From Hsuehochloa calcarea (Eukaryota > Streptophyta > Magnoliopsida > Poales > Poaceae): DNA of 64,000 nt. The DNA lies in the NCBI GenBank assembly GCA_036346395.1, contig CM070599.1, positions 22,311,232-22,375,231 of the forward strand, in the 5' to 3' direction. Both the position numbers and the translations under genes were made by a program. Of this stretch, positions 1 through 11,099 are shown piece by piece. The notes under the pieces were generated by a model, which was not told where the DNA came from, made no database searches, and saw nothing but the letters and a program-made list of their open reading frames with translations. How positions within the stretch are numbered: position 1 is the first letter of the stretch; each line of letters begins with the position of its first letter.

Positions 1-711
1 TGACGGTAAATAACACGAAACGTGATAGTAATCCGTAAATCAGTTTACTGCCTTTTCGTGGCATGCGATTTTTTTTCCGAGCTCGTTTGTTTGATAGTAA
101 AAAATAACGGATAAGACAGTAGAGTTGTTATCTTATTTTACTGTCTTTCGTGCGGCATGCGATTTTTATTCGAGTACGTATGTATTTGATACTAAAAATA
201 CAACGGTAAGACAGTAAAGTTATAGTATGTTTTACTGTCAAGAAAATCATTATAAATCATAGTGCAGGAGAAGAAGAAACGCATCAGGTAGCCCGAGCGG
301 TATTGTACTATTTGTTTATGGAAAAAACGAGGGTTTGATTTGATTTGGTACCGTGTTTTCAGCTATGCACACGCGAACATACAAAACAAAGGAGTGCGAA
401 GGTAGCACACTAAAGGTAAGGCCACAATGTAGTAAAACATGACACGTATGCAGTAATTACAAACAAAATAGAAGCTCTGTAATTGCGCTCGTATTTTAAA
501 GTAAAGAGCTAACACATAATATTTTTTGCAGTAAATGTTCATCGGGCAGTATAGCGAAAAATGTAGCGTGACAGTAAAATCACATGCAGGAAGGGGTAAA
601 CGATCATTATAAAGTAGTAAATTTGTATTGTTGTCGCATTTTTATTTTTATCGTATCCTTTTTCTTGTGTTCCGGCAGTAAACCAAAAGAAAACATTGCA
701 GTAATGTTATA
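1..711. repeat. AT-rich DNA with short tandem repeats and CAGTAAA motifs
   Basis: No gene is recognised here. Positions about 45-231 hold two diverged copies of a roughly 90-base unit, each with TTTACTG, then GGCATGCGATTTTT, then GATA(G/C)TAAAAA, then AAGACAGTA. Through the rest of the stretch the short motif CAGTAAA or its complement recurs (for example near 46, 136, 216, 535, 570 and 676). The same motif returns after 3,300, so the stretch may be part of one element interrupted by the LTR-like block that follows. What the repeats do is unknown. Confidence 0.5.
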
Positions 712-1969
712 TGTGTTGGACCGAAAAGGCAACTAGAGGGGGGTGAATAGGAGCACACTCACTTTTTCACAAATAATGGATTCAATAATATTTTACTCCA
801 GTAGCTATGGAAGCTATGAAGATCAGTAAATCAGTACAGTGGAAGACTAATATTGAATATAATATAAACCCCTACGCAAAACGACAAAAACAACAAAGAT
901 TAAAGCACATCAGTGCGCTGCAGGTCGGACCGCTGGCCTTGGGCGGTCGGACCGATTTCCGGCCGGTCTGACCGGTGGCCACAGGCGGTCTGACCGCCGG
1001 CCTCCAGAACAGATTGAAAACCCCGATGACGAAGATGCAAATAGATGAAACTTGAAACACATCTTCTCTATGATATCAGGGACCTATTCCAATCGAAGAT
1101 TATGATAATTCTTGGAGGAATCAAGATCTTTTTCCGTTTGATCAAAGAAGGGTTCAAAACCGGGTCAAAACGAAAACTAGGTCAAAGCTCTTGCTCGTGG
1201 TTGATTGAGGATCAAGATGATCCTAGATAGATTCCCACACGTCACAGCAAGCTAGATCACGTGAAGAAACCAAGCAAAAACTCACGGATCAAAGAAAGAC
1301 CTAAAATCATCAAATAGAGAGAAAGAACGCAATGAGATAAAACATTGATCAAACTTTCATTTGATTGATTAATATGATCAGGGCTTACAGCCACTCCATC
1401 AATGGAGGACAATGCTCAATCCAAGAGCACGAAAATCACATCAAACATCAAGAACCCTAGCCTCCACAAAAGCTCTCCCTAAGAAAATTAGGGTTTACAA
1501 GAATTGCAAAAGAGGCGAAGAGGTGGTGTAGCCACCACCCTCTCCTATTTATAGTGGGGGCTTAGACCTTCTAGAAGTTTGACTATATTGGGCTCCCGTT
1601 AAAGCCCAAAACAAACGGGACACTTACGCACGTATTTTAATGCGTCGTCTTTAACATCCCTTGACCTAACTAGCTACACCTTGTGCCATCTTGCGCCTCG
1701 AATTAGCTAATAGGTCACCCTTGTCCATCTTGCACCACGCTTGAGTACATTGACATCACCCAGCATCGTCGATCGTTTTGGACCTCAGCTCTCCAAGCCT
1801 AGTCCCGATCATCCTCGCCGTTGACCGTCGTTGACCACCAAGCAACCTGCACAACAATAGACAAGTAAACCGAATTTGGGAATAAATTCTTCACAACTTG
1901 ACCCATGTTAGTCAAAACATGCATCATGCACCATATATACCCTGAAACTCATGACTTTGACCTAACACA
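712..1969. mobile_element. Probable solo LTR or LTR fragment
   Basis: The block opens with TGTGTTGGACC followed by an AACTAGAGGGGGGTGAATAGG-type start, which I associate with grass LTR retrotransposons, and closes with CCTAACACA, so the ends are short inverted TGTGTT/AACACA. No polyprotein is encoded. A target-site duplication was not found. GGTCTGACCG-like words near 925-1010 recur at 2020-2060 and 2245-2310, so related sequence may run on to about 2,430. Either a solo LTR with decayed flanks or part of a larger element. Confidence 0.45.
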
Positions 1970-2440
1970 CAAATATCGTCGCCACACCAGGCGACGAACA
2001 AAGTGAAAACCGGTCAAACCACCCCCAGGGCCGGTCTGACCGCCACCTATGGGCCGGTGAGACCGCCGGCAATGACTTAGCCGATTTTCAACCTCTGAAA
2101 ACCGAAACCTACTGGAAATTTTAAACCAATAGAACTTTTGAGTGGAGACTCCAAAAATTATGGGACCAAGTGCAATAGAATCTCCTCTCTTGCCTACACC
2201 CTTTATTTTTGGCCCAGCTCAATTCTCACTTTCAGAATCGTCGGTCCGATCGCCACCAAGGCGGTCGGGCCGCCATGGATCGGTCGGTCGCCACCACGGC
2301 CGCCGACCGGTCGCCTGACAAAGATGCCAACTTTACCGAAAACACGTGAAACGACAAACCATTAACGCCATTGCCAATTGGCACATCATCCTGAGATCTG
2401 GAGCATATCCCTATGATATCCACAATATGTACATAAAATT
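1970..2440. other. Non-coding stretch, probably continuation of LTR-like DNA
   Basis: No convincing gene. It contains repeated GGTCTGACCG- and GGTCGGGCCG-like words shared with the preceding LTR-like block. The short open frames on both strands overlap and look incidental. Confidence 0.3.
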
Positions 2441-2503
2441 AAATAACATAAGATAAAAATTCTTAAATATTATTCAGCCAAAATAGCGTGGTCGGTCATA
2501 TTC

Positions 2504-3115
2504 TTATTCTTGTTTACATTGCCCGATAATAACAAAATAAGCGAAGAAATGGAAAATAAAGGAGGCCCTAGTGGCAAAGCAGGACCCTATCGCAGCCCTT
2601 TGTCGTTCGTAAGCCCGCTCATGGAGTTCGCCGGGGGCTGGATCAGGGAATACGTAGAGATACGCCTCCACTTGCTCCTTCGCGGCGACGAGCTGAGTAT
2701 GGCGCCGATTGAGCGAAGGAAGCCTGCCGACGATTGTCCAGATGAGGACGTTCACCTCTTCTATGGTCTCGGTGTCGTCGATCTTTTCGTCTTGCTGGCC
2801 GATGTAGTCTTCGATCCTCTTAATGGATGCTTTGACTCGATCCACATAGTTCGTGAGAACGATCTCGAGGACGAGGTTGGTTCGCTGGACATCAGACACA
2901 AGTAAATTGGTCCGGCTTAGCAGAAAACACAGAGTGCAGATAATTACAGCTACCCTCTCTGGTAAACACGGTGGTGGAACATGGAGGAGGTCGCGGACAT
3001 AATCATGGTTCACAGCTTTGATCAGGCTCCGCCAAGACAGCTGATCGTATATGAGTGCTAGGTAGTTTAGAACTATAGTTTGCAGTGGTGCGAAAGAAGA
3101 GCTTGGAGTAATTTT
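2504..3115 (-). pseudogene. Unrecognised protein-coding fragment, about 200 codons
   Basis: A single minus-strand frame is open from about 3,115 down to a stop at 2,504. An ATG-initiated version covers only 3,013-2,504 (169 residues), but the frame stays open upstream of that ATG with a sensible composition, so the ATG may be internal to an exon. The middle is charged and helical-looking (residues about 55-130 from the ATG: VDRVKASIKRIEDYIGQQ, then TETIEEVNVLIW) and resembles a coiled helical protein. GC content rises locally against AT-rich flanks, which suggests a captured or relict gene exon. I do not recognise the family. The overlapping plus-strand frame at 2,510-2,905 is taken as a shadow. 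It could be a real small gene, a captured exon or a relict. Confidence 0.35.
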
Positions 3116-4432
3116 TGTTCTTTTTTTGCTTGTGTTATGCTTTTTTCAGAGTTTTATTGTGGGGGAAGGCTTTTTTTTGGGATGTATCGCGTATGCAACG
3201 CTTCGCAAACAGATGATACGTTATATTTATAAGTCGTCAGGGGGAGGGGATGAAGAGACGCATCGGGGGGACGAAGCGGTAGTGTGTACGGTTTAAAAGT
3301 AAAGTCTTTTTTTACACATACAGTAATTCAATATTAAAAACATATGTTAGTAATGTTATTGGCGTCGTACAGTAAAACAACCACAACATGTCGGTAGAAT
3401 GAAGACGACCAATTGATCGTTGCGTTCTTTTAGCCTCAAAAAAGTAGTAACCAATATACAGAAGATAGTAATAGATTATGGTTAACACAGTAAAAAAACA
3501 AGCAGAAATACCACGTGATATTTGCAAAACACAGTAAATGTATGACATACTGGTAGTAAAAATTGTGGGCAAGCACCAGTAAAACACACATACGTGGGTG
3601 TACACATACATGGGTGTATGTCTGATCAGTGTCAGGTTTCCTCAACTCACTCGGAGAAACAACGGGGCTGGCGTGAGGATCGAGGCATGGAGGAAAGGAT
3701 CCCAGTTGTCGGGGGGACTTATAATCAGTAGTACAACGTTTACCGGCGGCGTAGCCATCTGCGTAGAGAAACCTGAGTCGTCCGTCGTTCCGCTGGGAAT
3801 GGCAATAAATATCGGGGGGAATCTGCATACGTTGAAGGAAGATCTGATCGATACTAGCGGTGGAGAACGAGCACCGCCGAGCTGGGTTCCTCCACGCTCG
3901 CGGGGTGGACGTCCAGTAGTCATTGTCGTCGGAAGGGATCGCTGGCAAGGTGGTGGGGTGGGGAGAAGCGATAATGACCAGGCGAATGTGGGGAAGGGGG
4001 GTGGGGCAGATCCTATGAATGGTTATGTGGGGATCGCGTTTAGTGGAATGCATGGGATCACTTGCCTTTTTTATTGCTTCGCGCCATAGGAGGACATGCG
4101 GGAGCATTTTTTTTGTCCGAACGAACGGTGGATCAAGTGGTCATATCGACTCAGGCGCAGCTTAGTGTGTGTGTATATATACACACGCTAATCTGCGCCT
4201 GAGTGTAGAATAAGTTATTCTATGCTCAAGCCAGCCCACCACGCGCGGATTGAGCCGCCCCTGCGGTGCGCAGAACAGGCTATTTTGGCCCATTAACGCA
4301 CGATCCCCCGCGCGTGACGTCACGCATCCAGTACGCGCTATAACGATGTCGAAAGTAATTATGATATCAATTTTACTACTGCGTTTATATTTTTTTACGA
4401 TTGTTTCATAAGCGCATGACTGGATGTGCTAG
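3116..4432. other. No gene recognised; CAGTAAA-rich, one GC-rich island
   Basis: The first 480 bases again carry CAGTAAA words (about 3,323, 3,370, 3,485, 3,530 and 3,578). A stretch near 3,215-3,300 resembles 230-320 (TTATAA, then GA(A/G)ACGCATC, then CGG(T)AGT), so the two sides of the LTR-like block may once have been related repeats. Positions 3,640-4,090 are GC-rich and open on both strands, with no recognisable protein on either. I see no supported gene. Confidence 0.3.
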
Positions 4433-4687
4433 TAAACTACAAGTGGAGTCTTGTAAATATTTTTGTACCAAAGCAGTAAAGTCATGTGGAGGTTGCAATA
4501 AATCTTTTTTAGCGATGTAAACTACAAGTGGAGTCTTGTAAATATTTTTGTACCAAAGCAGTAAAGTCATGTGGAGGTTGCAATAAATCTTTTTTAGCGA
4601 TGTAAACTACAAGTGGAGTCTTGTAAATATTTTTGTACCAAAGCAGTAAAGTCATGTGGAGGTTGCAATAAATCTTTTTTAGCGATG
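4433..4687. repeat. Three perfect-looking 85-bp tandem repeats
   Basis: Three head-to-tail units begin at 4433, 4518 and 4603, each starting TAAACTACAAGTGGAGTC and containing CAGTAAAGTCATGTGGAGG. The copies read as identical or nearly so, which points to recent amplification or active homogenisation. No coding potential. Confidence 0.9.
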
Positions 4688-5790
4688 TAGTAATTTTTTT
4701 TAGTAAACGCACAAAGAGGGTTTTATTTACAAAATTTATATCATTCTGTTATCCTCGTCGTCACCAAGTTACCGTTGAAAACCGTTCATGAATCGGAATT
4801 TCCAATCAAAAGTTATTGCTAAAACAAGAAAAGAAGTATTCATATACAAAACAAGGAACCTGTTGTTTGCTAGTTGGTTGTCTCCTTGTTTGTACTAGTT
4901 GGCTAAGATGTGTTGTAGTAAATATTTTTGTAACAGAGCAGTAAAGTCATATGGAGGTTGCAATATATCTTTTTGTAACAGTGCAGTTAAGGCATGTTGA
5001 GGTTACAGTATATCTTTTTGTACTAGAGCAGTAATGTCATGTGGAGGTTGCAGTAAATCTCTTTTGGTGATGCAGTAAATATTTTTTAGTAAACACACAA
5101 ATATGTTTTTATTTACGAGACTTATATTATTCTGTTACTCTCGTCGTCACCAAACTACCGATGCAAACTGTTCGTGAATCAGAGCTTCCAATCAAAAGTT
5201 ATTAATAAAACAAGAAAAAAAAACATTCATGTACAAAACAATGATCTGTTTGTTTGCTAGTAGGTTGTCTACTTGTTTGTACTAGTTGGTTAAGATGGCA
5301 GTAAAGTCATATGGAGCTTGTAGTAATTCTCTTTTAATGATGCAGTAAATCTTTTTTAGTAAACGCATAGAGATTTTTTTTATTTACGAGACTTATATCA
5401 TTCTGTTACCCTCGTCGTCACCAAGCTACTGGTGCAAACCTTTCGTGAATCGGAGCTTCCAATCAAAAGTTATTATGAAAATAAGAAAGAAAACATTCAT
5501 GTACAAAATAAGAAACCGATTGTTTGCTAGTTGGTTGTCTACTTATATGTACTAGTTGGCTAAGGTGACAGTAAAGTCATATAGAGGTTGCAGTGAATAT
5601 CTTTTAGCGATGCAGTAATTTTTTTAGTTAACGCATAGAGATGTTTTTATTTACAGGACTTATACCATTTTGTTACCCTCGTCATCACAAAGCTACCGGT
5701 GAAAACCATTCGTGAATCAAAACTTCCAATCAAAAGTTATTACTAAAATAAGATAAAGACGTATTCACAAACAAAATAAGGATCCGCGTG
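4688..5790. repeat. Degenerate tandem repeat, four copies of roughly 270-380 bp
   Basis: Four diverged copies share the order: AGTAAACGCA, TTTATTTACAA/GAG, TATCATTCTGTTA, CTCGTCGTCACCAA, GTGAATCGGA, CCAATCAAAAGTTATT, then TTTGCTAGTTGGTTGTC and GCAGTAAAGTCAT. Copies start near 4,695, 5,085, 5,355 and 5,620. The CAGTAAAGTCAT part is the same module as in the 85-bp array just before it, so both arrays come from one repeat family. Confidence 0.75.
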
Positions 5791-7430
5791 GGTTTTACTT
5801 TCAGATTGGACAATACATGTGCTTTTACTGCCGATTGCAATGTGCACATATGTGTTTTATCGCCAATCTCACGTGAGAAGCACGCGAGATTGTGCGCCTC
5901 GCGTAGCGCGGGAGTGTGGGCTGGCGCGTCGTGCAGCTTGACCATGGACAGAATAGTTATTCAAAGGATTCCGAGAATATTTATATTTACGTCCGAACTA
6001 AACTGGATCCCGAGAAGTGCTGAAACAAGATCACGTGGAATTCAGTTTACCGAGCTGATTTTAAGGAGAACTATACAGGTTGGCAGGGCCCAATCTCTCT
6101 TTTCTAAGGAGTAACATGGGCTTCTTAGGTCAATCACATCACCAGGAACTTATAACTGGCTAGCCTAAATACTTTTTCCTTATTTTCACTAATCCAAAAC
6201 CCACGTCTTTCTAGAAATAGTTCTCCACTTTCCAAAGAAAGCTTAGTCGAAAATGGATCCTCTTCATGGAAAGATTCAATACAGATAATCTATTGTGTGT
6301 GACATTAGAAAGCAATCTTCACCGTACAATTAAAAAAAATCAGAGATCAAGATCAATAGTTACATTATCTTGCTACAGTAAAATCACTGCAATGTTTGCT
6401 ACGATACCACTACAGAGTATTGTTTACGCGCTCACAAAAGCACTATTCACACAGAATCCAACCCAGCTAGCTTGTGGAAGGACATATTCTTCTTGTTGTA
6501 AGCTATTTCAACTAGCTACATACATGTGTGTTGCTAAGGAGAAAAAACATATCATCCGAGCATGTTGAGCTGATGTTGTCCGTCGCTGGGTTTAGCCTAC
6601 GTGAGTCCATCTACTCTCATCAGGGTTCGCCCTACCCTACTTCGCGCCCTCCACTACCGTGTTTGATACTTATGATCAAACTCCGATGCGGCCCTTGTAG
6701 CACCTTTGCCACTGTGTTTGCACTACACCTTCGACTCTATCGCCATGTGCTACGCCCACTCCACCGCATTGTAGTTGACACATCAGACCTGTGGCCAATG
6801 CCCCCTAGCTGCATCGCCGATGTCCAGATCGCCAACCTCAGTCTTTCAATGGACAATGAAAACATGACGATGATAGTCTAGCCACATGACCGCATGTCAT
6901 CGTAATGCAATCAAATGTATATGTGAATGACACACGTACACACAACAGAAAAATAGCATCTGCAATAAACATACAAATCACACTTCCAAAGCACTCCACC
7001 ACTGAGTGACAGCCTGGCAGGGGCGCAATAGGCAGGCGAAAGGACACACGCATGCGTGTGCACATACGCACCAGCAAGCACCACCATGGACAACCCGACA
7101 ACATGGGTGTCCTCCGGAGCACGCAGAGCATGCAAGCCGAGGTGGAGGATATGTGTGTCATGCTGCTCTAGGGGACCATGGTCGGGTAGCGCCAATCAGC
7201 CAATGCCAGCGTGAAGCACGCGTCCAGCGCCAAGTTATCGAGACGATCTTCTCTAACCTTGTGCTTCCCTATTTTATCTTTGGCAGCCCAACCTCAAGCG
7301 CCGAGTTGCCGAGGTCGTAGCCATACAGTGTGGTTACACAACGCGCTCATACCTCCTTGATCTCAGCCTAGTCACTCCGCACTTGGTGTGCCTCCTCTAA
7401 GTTCTGTTAGGATTTGTTTATTGATATCGG
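5791..7430. other. No gene recognised
   Basis: Mixed-composition DNA with several short open frames on both strands (for example 6,266-6,568 and 6,528-6,881 on plus, 6,838-7,195 on minus). None shows a recognisable domain or codon pattern, and they overlap each other. I see no supported gene, RNA or element here. Confidence 0.3.
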
Positions 7431-7885
7431 AGCGATTTACGCGGAGGCGGGTGCCGAGTGGCATATTGATATGAAAATGTTTTTGTAGCTGGAGCCAAGG
7501 GGAATCGGGGGTAGGGATGCGGAATTGATCGAGTAGCGAAGACCCACATGTTGGCGATTGGAGCGAGTAGTGGAATAATAGAGGGGACGAAAGAGGGAAC
7601 GAAGAACGCATCACTCACCACCACTACATTATTTTTAAGTAGTAAAGATTTTTTTGTTGAGAACAGAGCGATTTACGAAGAGGCGGGTGCCGGGTGGCTT
7701 GTTGATACGAAAGCGTTTTTGTAGCTGGAAGCCAAGAGGGGTCGAGGGAAGGGAGGCAAAATTGATCGAGTAGCGGAGGCCTACATGTTAGCGATCGAAG
7801 CAAGTAGTGAAACAATCGAGGGGACGAGAGAGGGAACGAAGAAAGCATCATTCACCACCACTATATTTTTTTAAGTAGTAAAGAT
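7431..7885. repeat. Direct tandem duplication, period about 236 bp
   Basis: Two copies start with AGCGATTTACG at 7431 and 7667. Both run through GAGGCGGGTGCCG, then GATCGAGTAGCG, then GAGGGGACGA, then GAACGAAGAA, and end in CACCACTA followed by TTTTTAAGTAGTAAAGAT. Similarity is high but with scattered substitutions and small indels. The matching minus-strand frames (MM(R/L)SSFPLSSP) arise from the duplication and are not taken as genes. Confidence 0.85.
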
Positions 7886-8229
7886 CGTCATTTCGCCTCG
7901 CATGCTCTCTTTGCCCTGTACTACGTGAAGATACTTTATGTTATGTTAATTGGATTCATATATTTGTAAGTAGCTTTGTACTAACACTTAGGTACCTACC
8001 ACACTATACTTATTACTTAATTCATGATGGCTATAAGTGATACACTTCAGCAAGCTTGGGGACATATAAACTTTCCATGTGTGAAGACCTAGATAAGCAA
8101 AGACAATCAAGAAAATTTGAGGGCCTTTGGTGCAATTTACTATTCTTCATGACATGTCATTTGAAACCTCTCAAACACCCTGGCTCTAATTATCTTAATC
8201 CACACCAATTTCATTTTGCATACATAGGC
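7886..8229. other. Distal upstream region of the bHLH gene
   Basis: No gene or known element is seen between the tandem duplication and the MITE. It forms the distal part of the bHLH gene's upstream region. Confidence 0.3.
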
Positions 8230-8462
8230 CAGTGTTCAGAATTTCAGTCAAAAATCGGCAATTTCGGTTTTACTGGTGGGGGTCGATAAGAATACAAACC
8301 GGTCTCAAAAAATCGGTTTGGATGAATTTTATCAAAAAAAATTGATTTTGTTTGAATTTTGCTCGAATTTGTTTTTTTTAATAAAAAAAATCAATTTGAA
8401 AATTTGAAAATTCCGGCCTTACCGCCCCCGTTAAAAAAATGATTCCGGTTTGGAAAACCCTG
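8230..8462. mobile_element. Non-autonomous hAT-type MITE in the bHLH promoter
   Basis: The 233-bp element starts CAGTG and ends CCCTG. It is flanked by a perfect 8-bp direct duplication, ACATAGGC (8222-8229 and 8463-8470). Terminal CAGNG and an 8-bp target duplication are the signature of hAT elements. The inside is AT-rich with AAATCGG and CCGGTTT words and no open frame. It sits about 270 bases upstream of the bHLH start codon and 207 bases upstream of the TATA box, so it could affect expression. Confidence 0.88.
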
Positions 8463-8668
8463 ACATAGGCTCACAATTTGCTTCGTGGCAACCCGCTAGT
8501 TTTGCAAGGTCTTAACTATCTAATTAAATCCACAACCATGTATATTTTAATCTTATATTTCAAAGTGGTCCAGCTCTACTTGCTCCCTCCAATTCTGTTC
8601 ATCTTCTCCTCCATTGATAATAGATACCGTAGCATAAGCAGTATCCGATTCCTTTCACATTTGCAAGC

Positions 8669-8677
8669 TATATAAAA
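8669..8677 (+). promoter_or_regulatory. TATA box of the bHLH gene
   Basis: TATATAAAA lies 53 bases before the ATG at 8730. This predicts transcription starting near 8,700 and a leader of about 30 bases. It is the only good TATA match in this interval. Confidence 0.65.
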
Positions 8678-8729
8678 AGCTCACCATTTGGGGTCTTGAC
8701 TCGCCTCCAAGATCGCCACCAGATTGGCC

Positions 8730-10355
8730 ATGGAGCACCACCACCAGCTGCTGCACTTGTCGCCTCAAGAGCACCTCATGATCAGCTCGGGCTTCTTCGA
8801 CGTCGACGGCGCCGACCTCGCGCATTTCCACGCCGGCGGCGGCTTCGTCGACATCCCGGTCGCCGCTGCCGCGGCGGGCATCGATGACAGCGGCTGGATG
8901 GAGGACCTCATGCAGCTCGGCGACGAGCTGTTCGGCGGCGGCAATAATGTCTTCGTGGACGACATGGGTGATCACCAAGCATGGCAACAATGCGAAGGCT
9001 CTCCTGACGATCAGCCCAGCTTGTGCTTGGACGACGACGCGAGCCCTCCTTCCGGGGAGCAAGGCGCGGGGGAGCTCGCCTGCGAGCCCAGCCGCGACGA
9101 CGGCGACCTGTCGGCGACGAGGAAGAGGAGGGACCGGTCGAAGACGGTCGTGTCGGAGCGGAAGAGGAGGGTCCGGATGAAGGAGAAGCTCTACGAGCTC
9201 AGATCCCTGGTCCCGAACATCACAAAGGTACGTATTTGATTAGGTATCTTAATTTTGCCACATTTTTACTGGGTGTCGCAAGTCGCAACATGCATATCAA
9301 CACGTATATGTTCGTGCGCATGGATGCAGATGGACAAGGCTTCCATCATCGCCGACGCTGTGGTGTACGTCAAGAATCTGCAGTCGCACGCCAAGAAGCT
9401 CAAGGAGGAGGTCGCCATGCTCGAGGCACGGCCGAGGTCGCCCGGGCGGCAGCAGCGGCGGCAGAACGCGGGCCAGCACGGCAGCGATAAAGGCGAGGGG
9501 AGCGGCCTGCTGCACGGAGCGAGGGTGACGCACATCGGCGCGGCGCAGGTCGGCGAGGGCAGGTTCTTCGTGACGGTGGAGTGCGAGCGGCGGGACGGCG
9601 TGGCAGCGCCGCTGTGCGCCTCCGTGGAGTCGCTGGCGTGCTTCCGGGTGGAGAGCTCCAACCTCGGCTGCTCCTCGTCCCGCGTCGTGTCAACTCTAAC
9701 TCTCAAGGTATATTTATATATATGCAGGAGCTTTATTAATGTTCCAAAACAGTACAATCAGCGTCTAAGCATGATAAGACGAAACCTGGTGTTTCGTTTA
9801 TAGCCAGCCACACACAAGAAGAAACCGGCTACATTGTCGAGACGCTTGCTTAGCGCATAAACGAGTCGCGCAATTTGCCTCCCTCCTAACATATGCTAAA
9901 CTCAAAATTATCAAAATCTTCATGACTAATCAGCGACTGATTATCCGTCTCCACGATGACATTCCGGATCTCTCGATCCCTTGCCATCTTAGCTCCTTCC
10001 TGACAAGCAATAGCTTCTGTAGTTAACGCGTTTTGCACATGATCCAAGCACATCAGCGCTACCCCTGATAAAAATTACCTTGATCCTTCCTTACCACAAC
10101 TCCGGTAGCTCCATTAAGATAATGTGCATTTTGTATACCTAGGAGATGCCATGCCCGAGTATTAGGATGTAAACGTGGTAATCGATCGATAATGGAGTAA
10201 TGTAGCTAATAATCATGTGCATTTTGTATGTGCGTGTGTAGGTTAGTGAAGCAGGGGAGGATGTGATGATCAGCGAGTGCACGGTGAAGCTTTGGCTCAT
10301 GGCGGCTCTTCTCAAGGAGGGCTTCCGACCTGAAGCCACGGTCGAGATCTCCTGA
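8730..10355 (+). CDS. bHLH156: bHLH transcription factor, FIT/OsbHLH156-like iron-deficiency regulator
   Basis: Three exons, 8730-9227, 9330-9707 and 10242-10355, give 329 residues. All junctions are GT-AG and in phase 0. The start is the ATG of TGGCCATGGAGC; a slightly earlier in-frame TTG is not used. Residues about 131-185 form the bHLH domain: a basic region (SERKRRVRMKEKL), helix 1, the loop NITK, then helix 2 beginning MDKASIIADAVVYV. Intron 1 falls exactly in the loop. A C-terminal ACT-like region follows (about 225-325). The acidic N-terminus contains WMEDLMQLGDELF. The basic region has serine where many plant bHLHs have histidine, as in Arabidopsis FIT. Known for the family: FIT and OsbHLH156 are nuclear factors that pair with another bHLH (OsIRO2 in rice) to switch on iron-uptake genes. 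The orthology call is from recognition, not a search. No frameshifts are seen. Confidence 0.92.
9896..10065 (-). pseudogene. LINE-type RNase H-like (RVT_3) fragment in bHLH intron 2
   Basis: On the minus strand, opposite to the host gene, about 55 codons read ALTTEAIACQEGAKMARD, then REIRNVIVETDNQSL, then a stop. This matches the core of the RNase H-like domain found at the end of plant non-LTR reverse transcriptases and their domesticated relatives (pattern A..EA.A...G...A...G...V.VE.D...L). No rest of the element is present. It is a short relict embedded in the intron. Confidence 0.7.
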
Positions 10356-11099
10356 TCCGTCGATCGATCAACCGGCTAATGTTCATCAGCTTTTGATTTC
10401 CCCTAATTTTAATTCCTGCTTCTCTAGCTTATCCCAATCTGTAACAGACAGTGAAGATTGTTATACACAAGAGAGAGGTCGACTCCAGTAGCACCACTCC
10501 TGTGTGTAATTAATCTGGACCGTCCGTACAGCTGATCGGATGCCACGTGTGCCATTTCTTGTTTGATTTCAGGGGCAATTCCTTATTTGCCAGCGCAAAT
10601 TTTCTTGATCCTAGACATACAGACCACCCTACAATATCAATGATACAAGGGATACATATCTGGGATTTGTGCAATTTGTTGTGGCATGTGACCCTTGAAT
10701 TAATGGCAGATTTGAGGATGTTGCATGTTTTATCTCTTACTTGATCACTTTGTCATGCCATGAACTGACACTGTATGAACCGGGAGTTTTGTCGCGTCAG
10801 TATCGTTCCAAATTAAGTTGATCATGGTTATTCTTCACTAGTGGCGGAGCCAGGAAAGTTTGGGAGACTAGGCGAGCCTAACTATGGCCAGTAAGCACGA
10901 ATAAGCCCATATACATATGACACAAGCAAAGTTGATAACTGTAATAGTTTTAAATTAAAAGCATGATCCATTACACATGTGAATGTGTATATATGAAAAA
11001 AAAAAACTTGAATTCGATGGTCGTCCGTCCTCCATACCCTTTCTTGCGTCTGTTGGATAGTAAGCGGGGCACCGACAACCTAGACTTAGCACGGTTGAC
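10356..11099. other. Downstream region of bHLH gene, no further gene seen
   Basis: The first part is probably the 3' untranslated region. Position about 10,842 begins TAGTGGCGGAGCCAGGA, a word I associate with one end of a common plant transposon family, but no matching other end was found. No coding region is supported. Confidence 0.3.

Noticed and set aside
3436..4107. 223-residue minus-strand frame and 163-residue plus-strand frame in the same place
   Set aside because: They overlap, neither has recognisable features, and the region lies among repeats.
4433..5790. CRISPR-like regularly spaced repeats
   Set aside because: Units are directly adjacent tandem repeats of 85 bp and about 300 bp in a plant genome, with no unique spacers.
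8655..9062. Long minus-strand open frame opposite bHLH exon 1
   Set aside because: It is a GC-rich shadow of the real exon with no recognisable domain, and the plus strand has clear bHLH text and splice sites.
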